The notes beneath the pieces were generated by a model. It worked only from the letters and a program-made list of their open reading frames with translations. It was not told where the DNA came from and made no database searches. From contig NC_090134.1 of NCBI RefSeq assembly GCF_040581485.1, forward strand, positions 17,599,501 to 17,663,500: a DNA stretch of 64,000 bases. Direction: 5' to 3'. The translations under genes were made by a program, and so were the position numbers. The DNA is from Linepithema humile. Lineage: Eukaryota; Arthropoda; Insecta; Hymenoptera; Formicidae. Each line of letters begins with the position of its first letter. The stretch's first letter is position 1. Shown piece by piece: positions 51,602-62,839 of the stretch.

Positions 51602-53400
51602 GTAAACCGTTTATTACATTTGGCGCCACGGTGATGCAGGATCATCGGAATTTCTCTTTGCTGCATGTTAGGCGTTACGGCACTTATGTTAATACCACAG
51701 TACGCTGACGTTTCCCACGTGCCACCCATTACACCATCATACCTCGCGGTAACATACTCCCCTCGAGACAATTCTCTCTATAACTAGTATTACTAACTTC
51801 GCGAGGCACTTTATTCCGGCATGTCTCGTAACTCGATTACCGCAGTATACTGAAAGGCAACTCCCGCGTAAGTCATCGTCGCGGAATTCAATATCAGGTT
51901 ACTTTTGTACACTCGGGATGTGGGTAATGTAAACATTACAAGTTGCCGCTCGTAATATATCGTCTTTTGACTTATATTTAAAGTGCACTTGCTTTTCAGA
52001 CGGCGCTTCAGGCATGTAACTCTTAATTTACGTGATATATTAAGCAAATATTGAAGCAACATATTTAAATTGTTTGTCGCGTTTCTTTTCGGTGGAATTT
52101 GTTAGTTGAAATCAATTTTTTTTTATAAAATAATAGAAAATTGCATTTGGTGATTGATTACAAGTGACGATAGTATGGTTAAGCGAAATTTTTAACTATT
52201 GTTTTTGTGCTGCAAATATTTCACGGTACTTCAAAATTGGAATTACATCGTATGCAACGTTTTGTCGGTATTTTCGCGATTTTATTTTTATCCCGACTGT
52301 GTCGTCGTTCGTGTGTAATAATTGGAGCATGTTATTCGATGCGAGGAGAACTTGCAGTATTAACATCGAGTCGCGGTGGTCGTGATGTAATGCATGGATG
52401 TCGCGCCAATTAATATGCACTGCGTCGAACTTTGTTGCATAAGCGAATTGTTTCTCACATCTCACAGCGTCACGTAAACAATACAATATTGGAAATAGTA
52501 TTCTTCGAAATTATTATTACTTTTTCGCGTTTTGCTTTCGCAAACTAAAACGGTTTGTTAGTGCTTTGTAAATGTTGGGAAACGAAATGGCAGGAGTAAA
52601 TTCTCCGCGCGGGTTGAAATTGGATGCATTTGTGCATTAACAACCGACGTAACGGGGGATAAGCTTCTGCGCGATTCAAACTGACGACGCGATCGCGATC
52701 AATTTTGGTAATAGTGAAGCACAGCATCTAGCGAGTTGCGAAATCCTATTAACCCCCCCCACTTTTGCGATCTTAGAACTGGGTAACGAGCGCGCTTTTG
52801 TATTCGACGAAAGTGCATCGGAGTGCTCGTTTTCTTCGCAACAATTCCCGGCAGTGAAATGTTCTCCCATCACAGCGGAGAATTTGCCAAAAGGACAAAC
52901 GTCTCGCTCGCGGACTTCCGCTTAAGACAAAAGACGAAAGAGATGGGTAAAGATCTCGAAGGAATCCGGAGTTTCGCAACGGCGAGTCCTTCGCTAACTT
53001 TACGGCGAACGAGGGAATCGAGTAAGCGCGAGTGCGGCGGTAAGCGTTCCGCAACCGTTATTACGCAATATATCCCGCGAGATTGCGCATTCTTTTCTCT
53101 TTAATCAAAAAGGCAAATATTGTCACTTGATGCAAATCTACGTAGATTGCGAGGACGAATCGAGAACGTTGCTAATTTTATAGCGCACAGTACGATTTGT
53201 AATCATATGAACATTAACGTTGATCTTGCGGATCTTTAACAAGTATTAGGAGAACTAGAACGTGTTAATGCGACAGTTTACAAAAATCGCACTGCAACAA
53301 CGTCGTATTTTCGAATCTCGACAAAACAACACGATCGTAATTGTATCGTCGATAATATCAGGATTACGTAGAATCAATAAATAATCATACTGTTTACAGA
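51600..53400. other. Non-coding DNA, no gene recognised
   Basis: Mixed and locally AT-rich (52060-52260, 52490-52560). A C8 run lies near 52753. Frames are short and overlap on both strands. Confidence 0.65.
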
Positions 53401-53641
53401 ATGATTGCGGAGCTTAGTGCGCGTCGCCGTAGGTCCTATAGAATACCCATTTTATTACGGCACTTTGTTATGTCACTTCAGCACCAGCAGCGGTGCTGGG
53501 CCGTCGCCGACATCATCGGCGAGTCGGCCACCGACCGTAGATGTACCGACCGCGCCAGCCGGTGGAAAAAGGAGAAGCGGAAGCGCTGCCTACAGCTTCT
53601 CGCACCTCGTGTTTGACCGTGCGGTGGGTGAGGCGGATAGA

Positions 53642-53679
53642 GGGAGGGGCAGGGTGAGGGCGGGGGGAGAACAAGGGGG
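53642..53679 (+). other. Strong G-quadruplex motif (six G runs)
   Basis: Six runs of three to six G within 38 nt, with loops of 1, 2, 3, 1 and 7 nt, the tightest such motif in the window. It lies in the CpG-rich block 53480-54020. Confidence 0.7.
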
Positions 53680-53831
53680 CGCAAATGAGTGGACGACCGG
53701 CTTGACCGCAGCAGAATGTACAGCTGGACCCTCCTACCATCCTCTGGCTCGTATCGAACCATCTACAGATACGGCCTCCAGACCCGGAGAACGGTCTGCA
53801 CGCCTCTGCCACGTAGGCCGGGTAGCCGCGC

Positions 53832-53871
53832 GAGGGGAGAGAAAGAGGGAGAGAGAGAGAGAGAGAGAGAG
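53832..53871. repeat. 40-nt purine tract with (GA)n
   Basis: All purines on the plus strand; the last 23 nt are clean GA units. Confidence 0.9.
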
Positions 53872-54018
53872 CGACAAAGAGGAGAGCGTATTTATGTGCG
53901 CGTGGAAGAGAGGCTGGTGCGTGGAGATGGAGGCCTCCGCGGCCCATGAATCAAGCACCTCTCCACGGCTGTCCGGAGCGTTCCTGGCCGCAACTTGCAG
54001 AGAAGTCCACCGGTCACC

Positions 54019-54189
54019 ATGTCTGCGGTATCGCGTTCGGTCTTTTGTCCGCAGTTGATTTTGCCGTGCGAGAAGATCGATTTTTTGGCGGGGCTTTTTT
54101 TCCTTTTCATTTGCGGATTAATTCTATTCATAAATAATCTCGCGAATTATTTTCAAACGATCTTCGTCAGCTTCCACGATATCAATTAG
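54019..54189 (+). other. Small frame (56 codons) with one hydrophobic segment; status unresolved
   Basis: The ATG at 54019 lies in a strong start context (CACCATG). The frame ends at TAG 54187-54189. About residues 22-42 form one continuous hydrophobic segment long enough to cross a membrane, with a short charged or polar part before and a polar tail after. It could be a small single-pass membrane protein. The hydrophobic part comes from T-rich DNA, which gives such segments by composition alone. No family recognised. Confidence 0.15.
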
Positions 54190-54194
54190 GTATA

Positions 54195-57100
54195 ACGTTG
54201 TGATATAATCAGTGATATTGTTGCAAATACTTGGCGATATGAGGTTATTAATCTGCTGAAGCGCCCGTTATTGCGCTACGCGTGCCGTTTTAGTGGCGCG
54301 ATGAAAAACATTTGCGGTGGCGCAGATAGCATTTGTGCGGAATTGTAACCGGTTTGTTGTAGCGAGAAGCGCGATTTCCGCGCCATCCTCGCGTATCGCT
54401 GGTATCCGTCGCACGCATTTCCACGTATTACACTTTTATTACATTTCCCAGCAGCGCGTACAGCGCGCACCGGTAATACCGGGGCGGATCATGACGGCCG
54501 TTGATTTTCGGCGAATATATCACCGGTTTTAATCTCAGCTCATTTATTAACTTAGTCACGCAGCTCGATACGACATTAAAGCGGTACTCGAACGCATGTA
54601 CATCACGATACACGTAATGTATCATTAGGATCGCACTGTCGATTTTGGCTGCACAGAAATATCTCACCCCGATAGAAGTCAAATAGTTCCAGCGAGCGTT
54701 TGAATTTGCATTTAGATCGTTCCGCTCCACTCGCGTGCCGATTGTTCCCTAAAGTTTCCCCACTTTCTTTGTACATGTACTCTTTGGTGAAACAGAATAG
54801 AGTTTCAACAGTTCGATTGATTGTAGCTAAGCGCGGTCGGATGTAAAGCATTCTACGAGTAGGGCGAATAGCCGCACGGATGCAGACGGAATATCGATCA
54901 TGAAACTGCGCTTTGACTCGTGATATCCAAACTGCCATCGATGCAAATCTAGATTAACGGATCTCTTTGCAGATAATCTTGTAAATCAAAAGCCTCGTGA
55001 TCCTCGGGTGATTTGTTATCATACGCGCACTGCGCAGATTTAGTATGGAAATTCTGCGCTCGACATTTGTAACTACATTCGTAATCTCCTGCGCGAATTG
55101 AGCGTAATGAATAGATCTTATTTCGCGAAATGAAGAAGGATCGAGATTATCACAAATAATAGCGTTAATAACAGCATAAACTGTTCGCATGCTTAATCAT
55201 GCGGATGATTCATTGCCATCTGCTTGTGAATAAAATCTCTCGATACGGTCGCTCTCCAGATCTGAAGTTACGACTCTCTTATCTGGAGTAACGACTTATA
55301 CGCATGAGTCATATCTGAAAATAAATCTTCGCCTTCGTACAAAGAGACCATTGCAAGTTCTGCGCAGTAATTTGTGACGTCGTAAGTAAGTCGCCGGAAA
55401 GTTGATTGTGCCGGGAAAACTAAGACGACGAAATGGCGCCGGAATCCCCGTCGCATTGAGCCGTTATACGACAAAATTCTCGGACACGTTTAATTAAGAG
55501 CGGCATCTCCCGCCGTGTCGATCCTTTTGGACAGATTACGAGTCGGAGTAGCGATGAAATGCTTCAAGGACCTATGGTAGCCGGGGTGTTGTCGGTAATA
55601 AGGGTAAACGAGAGATAATATGGCTCTTCGGTCATACGCAGCTTTCAGGAACGTGTCTCCCCAAAATTTGGACGTAGATTGAACGGGAGATTGGCTAAAG
55701 GCGAGAAGGACAACGCCCGCATGTTGTAGCGACGCTGATGAGGCCTCAATCATCACGCTTCTTCCTTCTAGTTTCGCGACACGCGTGAAATAGCTTGACG
55801 AAGCTCGCAGTGACGACACGGTTCGAATGATTAAATGCGAGATTAAAGCCCGATTATGAGGGATGATGTAAGCCTATGTCCTGAAATTTACCCAATTAAC
55901 GTCTAACTTTCTGCTTTATCTGACGTGCTCCGTGGAGCAGATTTCGAGGTTTCTAAGCACAGTGCAATTCTCGCTTGTGCTTCTGTATGTCGTAGAGAAG
56001 CGCCAAGAAATTATGCGGCAATGCGGGAAATATATAATTATATTATTATTATTAATTAAGAAAACTATTACACTAATAAAAAATTTATAGAGAGTTTTTA
56101 TCAATAATTTATATAATTATTTTTTTCTTTACGAGTTTATTAATTATTGTTGACCGCCGATTAACGGCAGAGAAATGCATATTTTTTCTATTCGTGTGAA
56201 TTACGAAAGTAGCAAGTTGTTGTCACACGCAGTACTTAATGTCCCACTGCCGTTTTCCTTCTCCGCCACGTCTCATTTCTTATGCCGAGGCATCATTTGC
56301 ATATGAGGAACCCGAGCCGAGTGCCGAGAGAGTTCACGAAAACGAGGTCGGCTTCTCGTTTCGATCCGCTCCTTTGTCCGTTCGGTTCGTTAAGGCCCCG
56401 CTTGATGAATGATTATTCAATGTCGAACTATAAACAAGGCGCCCTATTTACACGCTCGGCGGCAGCCAACGGGAGCGGATGCGCTTTCAGCGGACCCACT
56501 CTGCCGACACCCGAGATCCTCTCTGACGGAAACCACGAGCTGTGAACTAAACCGGTAAGCACTATGCGAATCTACCTTCGAGTGCTCTACCTCCGCCGCC
56601 TTCCACCCAGCATTACCTATCCCCTTCTCTCCCGCCGCCCCCATCAACTCTGTTCGCGCGGTTGCTATTGCTATTGAGAATCGGACGATCTCGAGCACCG
56701 TTGACCTGATTCCGTTAACGTCGTTCCAGTGTTACTTACCGTCACTTCCGTCGTCTATTGTCCGCCAAACATTGCCACCGTACCGGTTAGCTCGGATACA
56801 ATCAAAACTCTCAGATAACTCGTCGTAAGCACTTTATCTGCTACGTTCGCAGCGTGTACGATTAATTAGACGAACTTTTCGTTCCGTCCAAAGTTCCGTC
56901 TATGCAACACGCGATTCATTGCAAATTGTGTTAGGGTTTACCCGCATTATCGATACTTAAATATATATTACGAATTATTAAGTTTAAACGCACTCCTGTT
57001 ACTAAAGCGGGTTTGAATTATTCGTTAGCTTAGAGTAAATGCAGCTTTACGAGGCTACATGTGTAACGAGCGGAGAGTTTGCGAGCCTTACACCCAGCAG

Positions 57101-57640
57101 GACCAGGTGGTACGCGAATTACCGACATAAATACATTAGGTCCCGCGGGGGTCCCTTATTAATCCATAAATTAATTCCCTTGAACGATGGCGTCCTTGGC
57201 GTTCGCCCGAGGCTTCGGCCCGGGGCTCTCGTAATCTCGCTCGGTAAGTCGCGTTAGCTCATCTATTGCGGATATCAACCACATCTCATCATCTTTCGAT
57301 TGTCCGAGTTTCGAACTAAGGCGAATATTTTTATTTAAAATCCGAACGACGTAAGTGACGAATCTGTGTCGTTAGTTTAGCGTGCTGATCACAAGTGTCT
57401 ATGTAGATAACGCGGGCAATTCATTACTACACACCTATAGTCGATAATTGCATTTTCAGGCCATTTTACTAAAACGCTCGTCTCCAGCGCCTGTCTCGAC
57501 GGGAAGAGCTCTAACGCTCTTTGCCAACCCCGTGCGAAAGCACAGGGCGTAGGGTCGAGGGAGGGGAGGTCGAGTAACTGCATTAACCTTTCTGCCACCC
57601 CGCAGAGAAGCGGTGAGAGTCGAATAGTAGCTGTGATAGA
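54195..57640. other. Non-coding DNA, no gene recognised
   Basis: Mixed composition. 56030-56140 is AT-rich. A pair of 8-bp inverted arms (55254-55261, 55281-55288) with a 19-nt spacer is at chance level. A good donor-like GTAAGT at about 57244 ends a 70-codon ATG frame, but nothing in that frame is recognisable. Confidence 0.6.
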
Positions 57641-57644
57641 GCGC

Positions 57645-57685
57645 GAGGGAAAGAGAAAGAGAGAGAGAGAGAGAGAAAGAGAGAG
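57645..57685. repeat. Purine tract with (GA)n
   Basis: All purines on the plus strand for about 41 nt, with clean GA units at roughly 57659-57675. Confidence 0.9.
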
Positions 57686-57689
57686 TAAG

Positions 57690-60435
57690 GATGAAAGAAA
57701 GTGAGACAGGGAGCGCGAGACGTCGCCGGAGTTGAGCGCGAGCGTCACTCCTGTCACGTCCTCGGTTAATTATGTTCAATGATTTTGAACAGCGGGCCTA
57801 AGCGAATCTTAAACCTGATTTTCGTGCTCGACGCTCTTGGCTGCGTCATCTTATTTCGTTCTTTTAAATCTTTTTCGCGACTTGCGCTTCGTCACAGTTA
57901 ATCTTTTCTCAGAAAAATGTTTGTTTAATTTACATTTTCATTGCGTCACACACGAGTAAGAAAAATGCAATAATTTTCAGCTATTGTAAAATTCAAGAGA
58001 CCAAAATTCATAATGCACCGGAAAGTAAATAATTTTTCAGAAGCGTCCTCACAAATGACTCCATTCATCGCGCGAATATTATTGAGGCATGCATAATTCA
58101 TCATATAGGTAAAATCGGACTAAAATGCAACATTGAATAGAAATTCAACGAAGCGGTTTGCGGCTGTCGGGAAAATGCGGCGGCGTTTCGGCATTGGCTT
58201 ACGAGTTGGCGCGCGATAATGCACGACACGTATAAATAAAAGCTCGAATTAAAACTTGAACGATAAGTTTGCCCGCACCACGTATTCTCATCCCGACTTC
58301 GGTCTGCGGTTTCATACTCTATGGCCCGGTAACCGCGGCTTGGGATTATCGTGAGTAATGCACCAGACATACGCGGATGCTTTATGAAAATTCGAGATTG
58401 TTCCGCGACCGTCGGGACTCGTCGAACTCTCTTCGAGCGAATGACCCGCATACCAAAGATATTAAACTTTCGCGACGTGGCACATTGTGATATGAGGATT
58501 TCGAGAGAAGCGGCTTCTTTTGTTATTCGTGTATTTTTTAAATGTGAAAAGAATTGGATGTATGATATGTGAAAGGATTTTCTTTATGCGAGATTTCATC
58601 ATATCAATTTTATTTAAAGAATTTTATATCTAACGGATGAGTAAAACATGACACGTCGGCCGAGTGATTCATATGAGATTATACATTTGAATAATCATAT
58701 AATAAAGAAATATATACTCTCGTGTCTATTATACGGTTGGTGTACGCGCGCGATGAATTCGCCGGAACTTACTTCCGCGTCAGGAAAATCGGGCGATATT
58801 TCGACCGCTGCTGCGGTGTCGGATTTTATCGGGCTCGCGGTTTTACGTCGCAACCGCAGCACCCCGATGTTTCGCCTATCGTGCCCTCTCGCGCATGGTT
58901 TTGCGGCGTCGAATTATTAACCGCTTTCGTGATTGCCGCTTGTTTCGGATGGGCCTACGTCGCCGATGTATCGTGGTTACAATGAAATTGCGGCGGCTGT
59001 AGTAGACAGGATCGGAGAAAAAAATTGCGCATCGCGAGAAAGCGCGAGCGACTTTGAGCGTCAAAGCTGTAATTGCGGTTGAAATTTTTGTCGCTAACGA
59101 AAGCTGACGATAGCTCAGTTCGGTAGGTGAAACGACGAAAGAACTCGCACAATGTTGCACGTGAAAAAAACGTTTCTTAACGCACGAGAACAGCTTTCTT
59201 CTCAGCTGGAAGGTACAGCCGGTAGAAAAGCATACACAGCACAACCTTCGACGAAATAATTGTTAAACTGTTTCTCATTAAATTCCGTTTTGTTAAAAAC
59301 CGTTTTGTTCAAAGCACTCGCCTTGCGGCTCGCTAAATCCGTTACACGGATTTACACGGAGCGTCGTGAGGCGTAGGATAATTTTTTTTCAGCCGCGTAA
59401 AGTATGAGGATCTGTAAGAGTACAGCGGCGCGATGGGCTGCGAATTAGCCGCTTAAACCGCACCAGCTCTCTCTCATCCGGCTCTCTGAATTTAATTACA
59501 ATTAATAATCTCCGGCCCACAGCGTCGTAGGAGCGATTCGAGGTGATACCTTGGGAACCCGCGTACGGCGCCGGATTACTTTACGCTCCGCTGGGACTTC
59601 AGAAGCGTGTCTAAGCGGCCGGCGCTCTTTCCACTTACCGCGTCTCCGGATTCTGATTAGCCGCGCTATCGCTTGAAGACTTTTTCTCGGGTCTTCGTCG
59701 GCTGCTGTGAAACGGATGGCCTTACCGCGTGTAACGACACGATTACTATCTCGCCTGTGATTGCGAGAAGCGCGAAGAGAATTACGTAACTTTCCCGACC
59801 AGTGCGCGCCCCGTGTCTGAATATTACTACGAATTTCGGTGTTATATAGAGGCGGGTGCGATAAATCGCTTTATCCTCGCCGGAAATTGCTGCGCTCCTG
59901 GAATCTTTGCTCCGCGGCCGATGTTCGGTAATTACGGCTGGATCAAATTGCGATCTAATTACCTTCATCCGTTTCGATTATATAATACGGTGATACAGTC
60001 ATCGACGTGGGGCGATTATGGCTTATACGATCGCATCGATACATTTCGCAATGGATACATGATGTCACGCGAGGGCGAGCACCTGTGAACACGTCGCCAT
60101 AATACAAGCGATTTCGTAATATCAGCTTATCGCGATACGATTACGCGACCGGTAATCGTAAAGCACACGACGCGCGAGAAATTTCGCGAGTTAATGAGAA
60201 ATTACGAGCGTAAGTATCAAGATAGGGGGAGATCGGATCTGGCAGCGGACTTGATCAACAGCATCCGCTGCTGGCTGATCGTTTCCCAAAGGTACACTGA
60301 TAAATGCGAGATGAAGCCTTCTATATCTCGTGCAAAGCGATCGAATTGCTTTGAAGTAATTGATGAATCCGAACCGTTGTGCCCGAGCTAATTCGATCTA
60401 CACGCGTGTATTTCAATTATTCTGAATTACGCGCT
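57690..60435. other. Non-coding DNA, no gene recognised
   Basis: 57850-58100 is AT-rich, the remainder mixed to CpG-rich. A tRNA A-box-like word near 59111 has no matching B box (see rejected list). A 91-codon frame at 59813 begins with GTG and is not supported as a gene. Confidence 0.6.
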
Positions 60436-60436
60436 G

Positions 60437-60472
60437 CGCACACATATATACACACAGACACATACACACACA
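60437..60472. repeat. Imperfect (CA)n run
   Basis: About 36 nt of alternating CA and TA with interruptions. Confidence 0.8.
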
Positions 60473-60538
60473 TTTCGTATTTCAAAAGTAAATGTGCACT
60501 TTTATTTGGCTGCGTACGCCCGAGTAATGCTTTGCGAG

Positions 60539-60540
<2 letters not shown>

Positions 60541-60595
<55 letters not shown>
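60541..60595. repeat. (TC)n microsatellite, ~27 units
   Basis: Uninterrupted TC for 55 nt, the longest clean dinucleotide array in the window. Confidence 0.95.
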
Positions 60596-60599
<4 letters not shown>

Positions 60600-62335
60600 T
60601 CGATGCGAGCTTGACGATCCGCCTTACGTATGTATGTATGTTCCATCTGCCAGCATCCCGCACCTCTCTGCTGCGGAAATAAGACGAGATTGCGATTCGA
60701 GGAATCTCATATAGCCACGTGACTGACAATAAGGACACGAGACTCGTTGATTCTGAACTCAATACATGCACTGTTATAAGCGTCGTTGCGATACGCGACG
60801 CGTATCTGGTCTTATTAAGGTCGTACGAGCGATATAATGACATTTTTTACGCGTTTATTTTAATATTACATATGAATAAATGTGTAGCTCACAGCATATG
60901 CGACACATCTTGATGATTTCCTTTTTCTAAATTACTGCCGAGCGAAACGTGGAAAAAGGAAATTTATATATCCGGGCAAACGTTTCTTGTCCTCGAGTCG
61001 TTGCAGTGTCCTTGTGTCACCGGAAGAAAATGCTGACTCGTTTTCTCTTTTCCGTTTTCGCATGCGCTCGCGCAGTTCGGCGTGCAATTTTATGCCCATT
61101 ACAATTTAACACGCTCGTCGTCGGCCGGCACGTGCGCCATGTACAAGTGCGACCATCGGGTTTTATAGCAACGTCGGGCATTAAACGTTGGTACATGCAC
61201 CGTGGGGACATCGTAACCTTAAGGGATATCCGCAACAAAGCGCTCGTACGCATGATAAATTGTACAGAAGAAAAAGTTTCTCCGGAATATGTTTCTTTTC
61301 TATCTCGGAGACTTCGGAGACAATATACGGCCATTTGAAAAGTCATGTTGAATTGATAATACGGACATGGGCTTAATGAAAGTGCCAAATGTCTGTTTAA
61401 TTGTTAATACGAAAATGTTACGCCGGGCATGCAATATTGAGCGAGTTCTTAAGAGTAAAAGGGAAACGAAGTTGCAATTATACTTATCTTTTGGACTAAT
61501 TATGCGAGCAAGGATACTTATCGCGAATAAGATTACGCATATTAAAGCGAGCGCATGCCGTTTCACTCTCTTTGAATTTCACGGATGCGGAACGTTATCT
61601 CATTTCTCTTATTCTGCTACTCGGGATGCCGTCCCGGCGGGTATGCTGTTAGCGATTACGCAGCGATAGTGTAGCGGCGTGATTGCTGCTTTTTCCGTAC
61701 AGTAGAAATATAACGATTAACTACGTTTACGTAGCTAACGAAGAAGAAAACCCATTAATGCGCATCATTTGCTATTAGGGAACGCCGGCAGATTAAGCGC
61801 GTTACACGACTTAGAAACTTCTGCGCGAATACGTAATTTATTGCTTGTGATATCGAGTTGGTGATGGGCGTAGATCAAGCAAAGATTCAATTACCGCGAC
61901 GATGCTTGAGAGGAGAGACTGGAAATGATAAATTCCCGCACAAACCGTATGACGCCGAGCGCGATACGTATTGGATGCAGCGAAAGTCAAGAATATGCCA
62001 CATTACGTTTCTGTTAGGAGCAAATTGATAGATGCGCGCCGATGGCTGACTCCTCCACATAAACAAGACGTTAGCGCGCCAACAGTTGGATAATGGTGTT
62101 CCATCCATCGACCACATTCGTCGTACTCGCACGAGTCAAAAAGGAATCCCCAGGGGAGGGCGAAGAGAGGAAGGTGGTTAATGTGAAAATAACAAATCGA
62201 GGGATGAATCATACTCGAGCTGACTGCCCTTGGGCACGTGAGGGTAGATGAGGTAGGCAGGGTATTCGTCGGAGCGACGAGAAGCGTTCCACTCGTATTA
62301 CGAATTCTATCTAAATTGCTTTCCCGAAAAATGCA
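60600..62335. other. Non-coding DNA, no gene recognised
   Basis: Mixed composition. Frames up to 129 codons (60949-61338) overlap open minus-strand frames of similar length (123 codons), which argues against coding. Nothing else seen. Confidence 0.6.
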
Positions 62336-62339
62336 ATAT

Positions 62340-62582
62340 TATTTGACTATTTCTACAAAATAACGATTATTAAAACGCGACTAATGCTTTTGGAAAATAA
62401 AAGGTCATTATATTTATGAAAATTTTGTATAAAAATGTAGTTCTTTTTTTTCGCTCTTTATTAATGATTATCTGCATAAAATAATGATTAACAAAGCGCG
62501 ATTAATGCTTGATATAAAATAAATTGTCATATTTATTAAAATTTTTTTCCAATAAAATTGTTTCTTTCTTTCGCTTTTTATT
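62340..62582. repeat. Diverged tandem duplication, ~120-bp unit, two copies
   Basis: Copy A (about 62340-62461) and copy B (about 62462-62582) align along their length with a 120-121-bp offset and small indels. Shared landmarks are ATAA(C/T)GATTA, GCGA(C/T)TAATGCTT, AAAATAAA, GTCAT, ATTTAT, AAAATTTT and TTTCGCT(C/T)TTTATT. Identity by eye is roughly three quarters, much older than the duplication at 6338-6623. Confidence 0.75.
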
Positions 62583-62642
62583 TTGAAATTGTAAGAAGTC
62601 TGTAATGATATATTGATGGAACGTTTTTGATGTAAAAAGATA

Positions 62643-62831
62643 TTATCAAAAGATAAAAGCAAGTAGTTGAATACCACAGTGAGTAAATTTCTGCCGAGAA
62701 GATAAAAGCAAGTCGAGGAAATGCCAACTGATTATCGGCACCGATGTCGCAAGGTCGATAAAAGAAGCTCGCTCGGCGTCGTAGAGATTCACAATGATTC
62801 TTCCATTCGAGAACGAAATACCACTCTTATC
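62643..62831. promoter_or_regulatory. Cluster of GATA-factor motifs
   Basis: WGATAR matches occur at about 62645 (minus), 62651 (plus), 62700 (plus) and 62827 (minus), against about 0.4 expected by chance in this span. Two of them lie in a perfect 15-bp direct repeat, AAGATAAAAGCAAGT, at 62650-62664 and 62699-62713. GATA factors in insects act in gut, fat body and blood-cell expression. Function here is inference from motifs. Confidence 0.25.
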
Positions 62832-62839
62832 AGTCAATC

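Larger units (their letters stand above)
53405..54058 (+). other. GC-rich, 217-codon frame without early ATG
   Basis: The frame starts at TTG and its first in-frame ATG is late, so it is not a complete gene. Residues 25-60 are Ser/Thr/Pro/Ala-rich, the middle is Gly/Arg-rich over G-rich DNA, and a GA microsatellite adds an Arg/Glu repeat. An AG acceptor-like site lies just upstream at about 53399. It could be an exon of a low-complexity protein or the CpG-rich upstream part of a transcription unit. Frames of 144 and 94 codons on the minus strand overlap it. Confidence 0.12.

Noticed and set aside
57039..57257. ATG frame running into a GTAAGT donor
   Set aside because: A good donor, but the 70 codons show no recognisable features and no partner exon could be identified.
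59111..59130. A-box-like TAGCTCAGTTCGGTAGG
   Set aside because: It has an extra base in the D loop, and no GGTTCGA-type B box lies in the next 80 nt.
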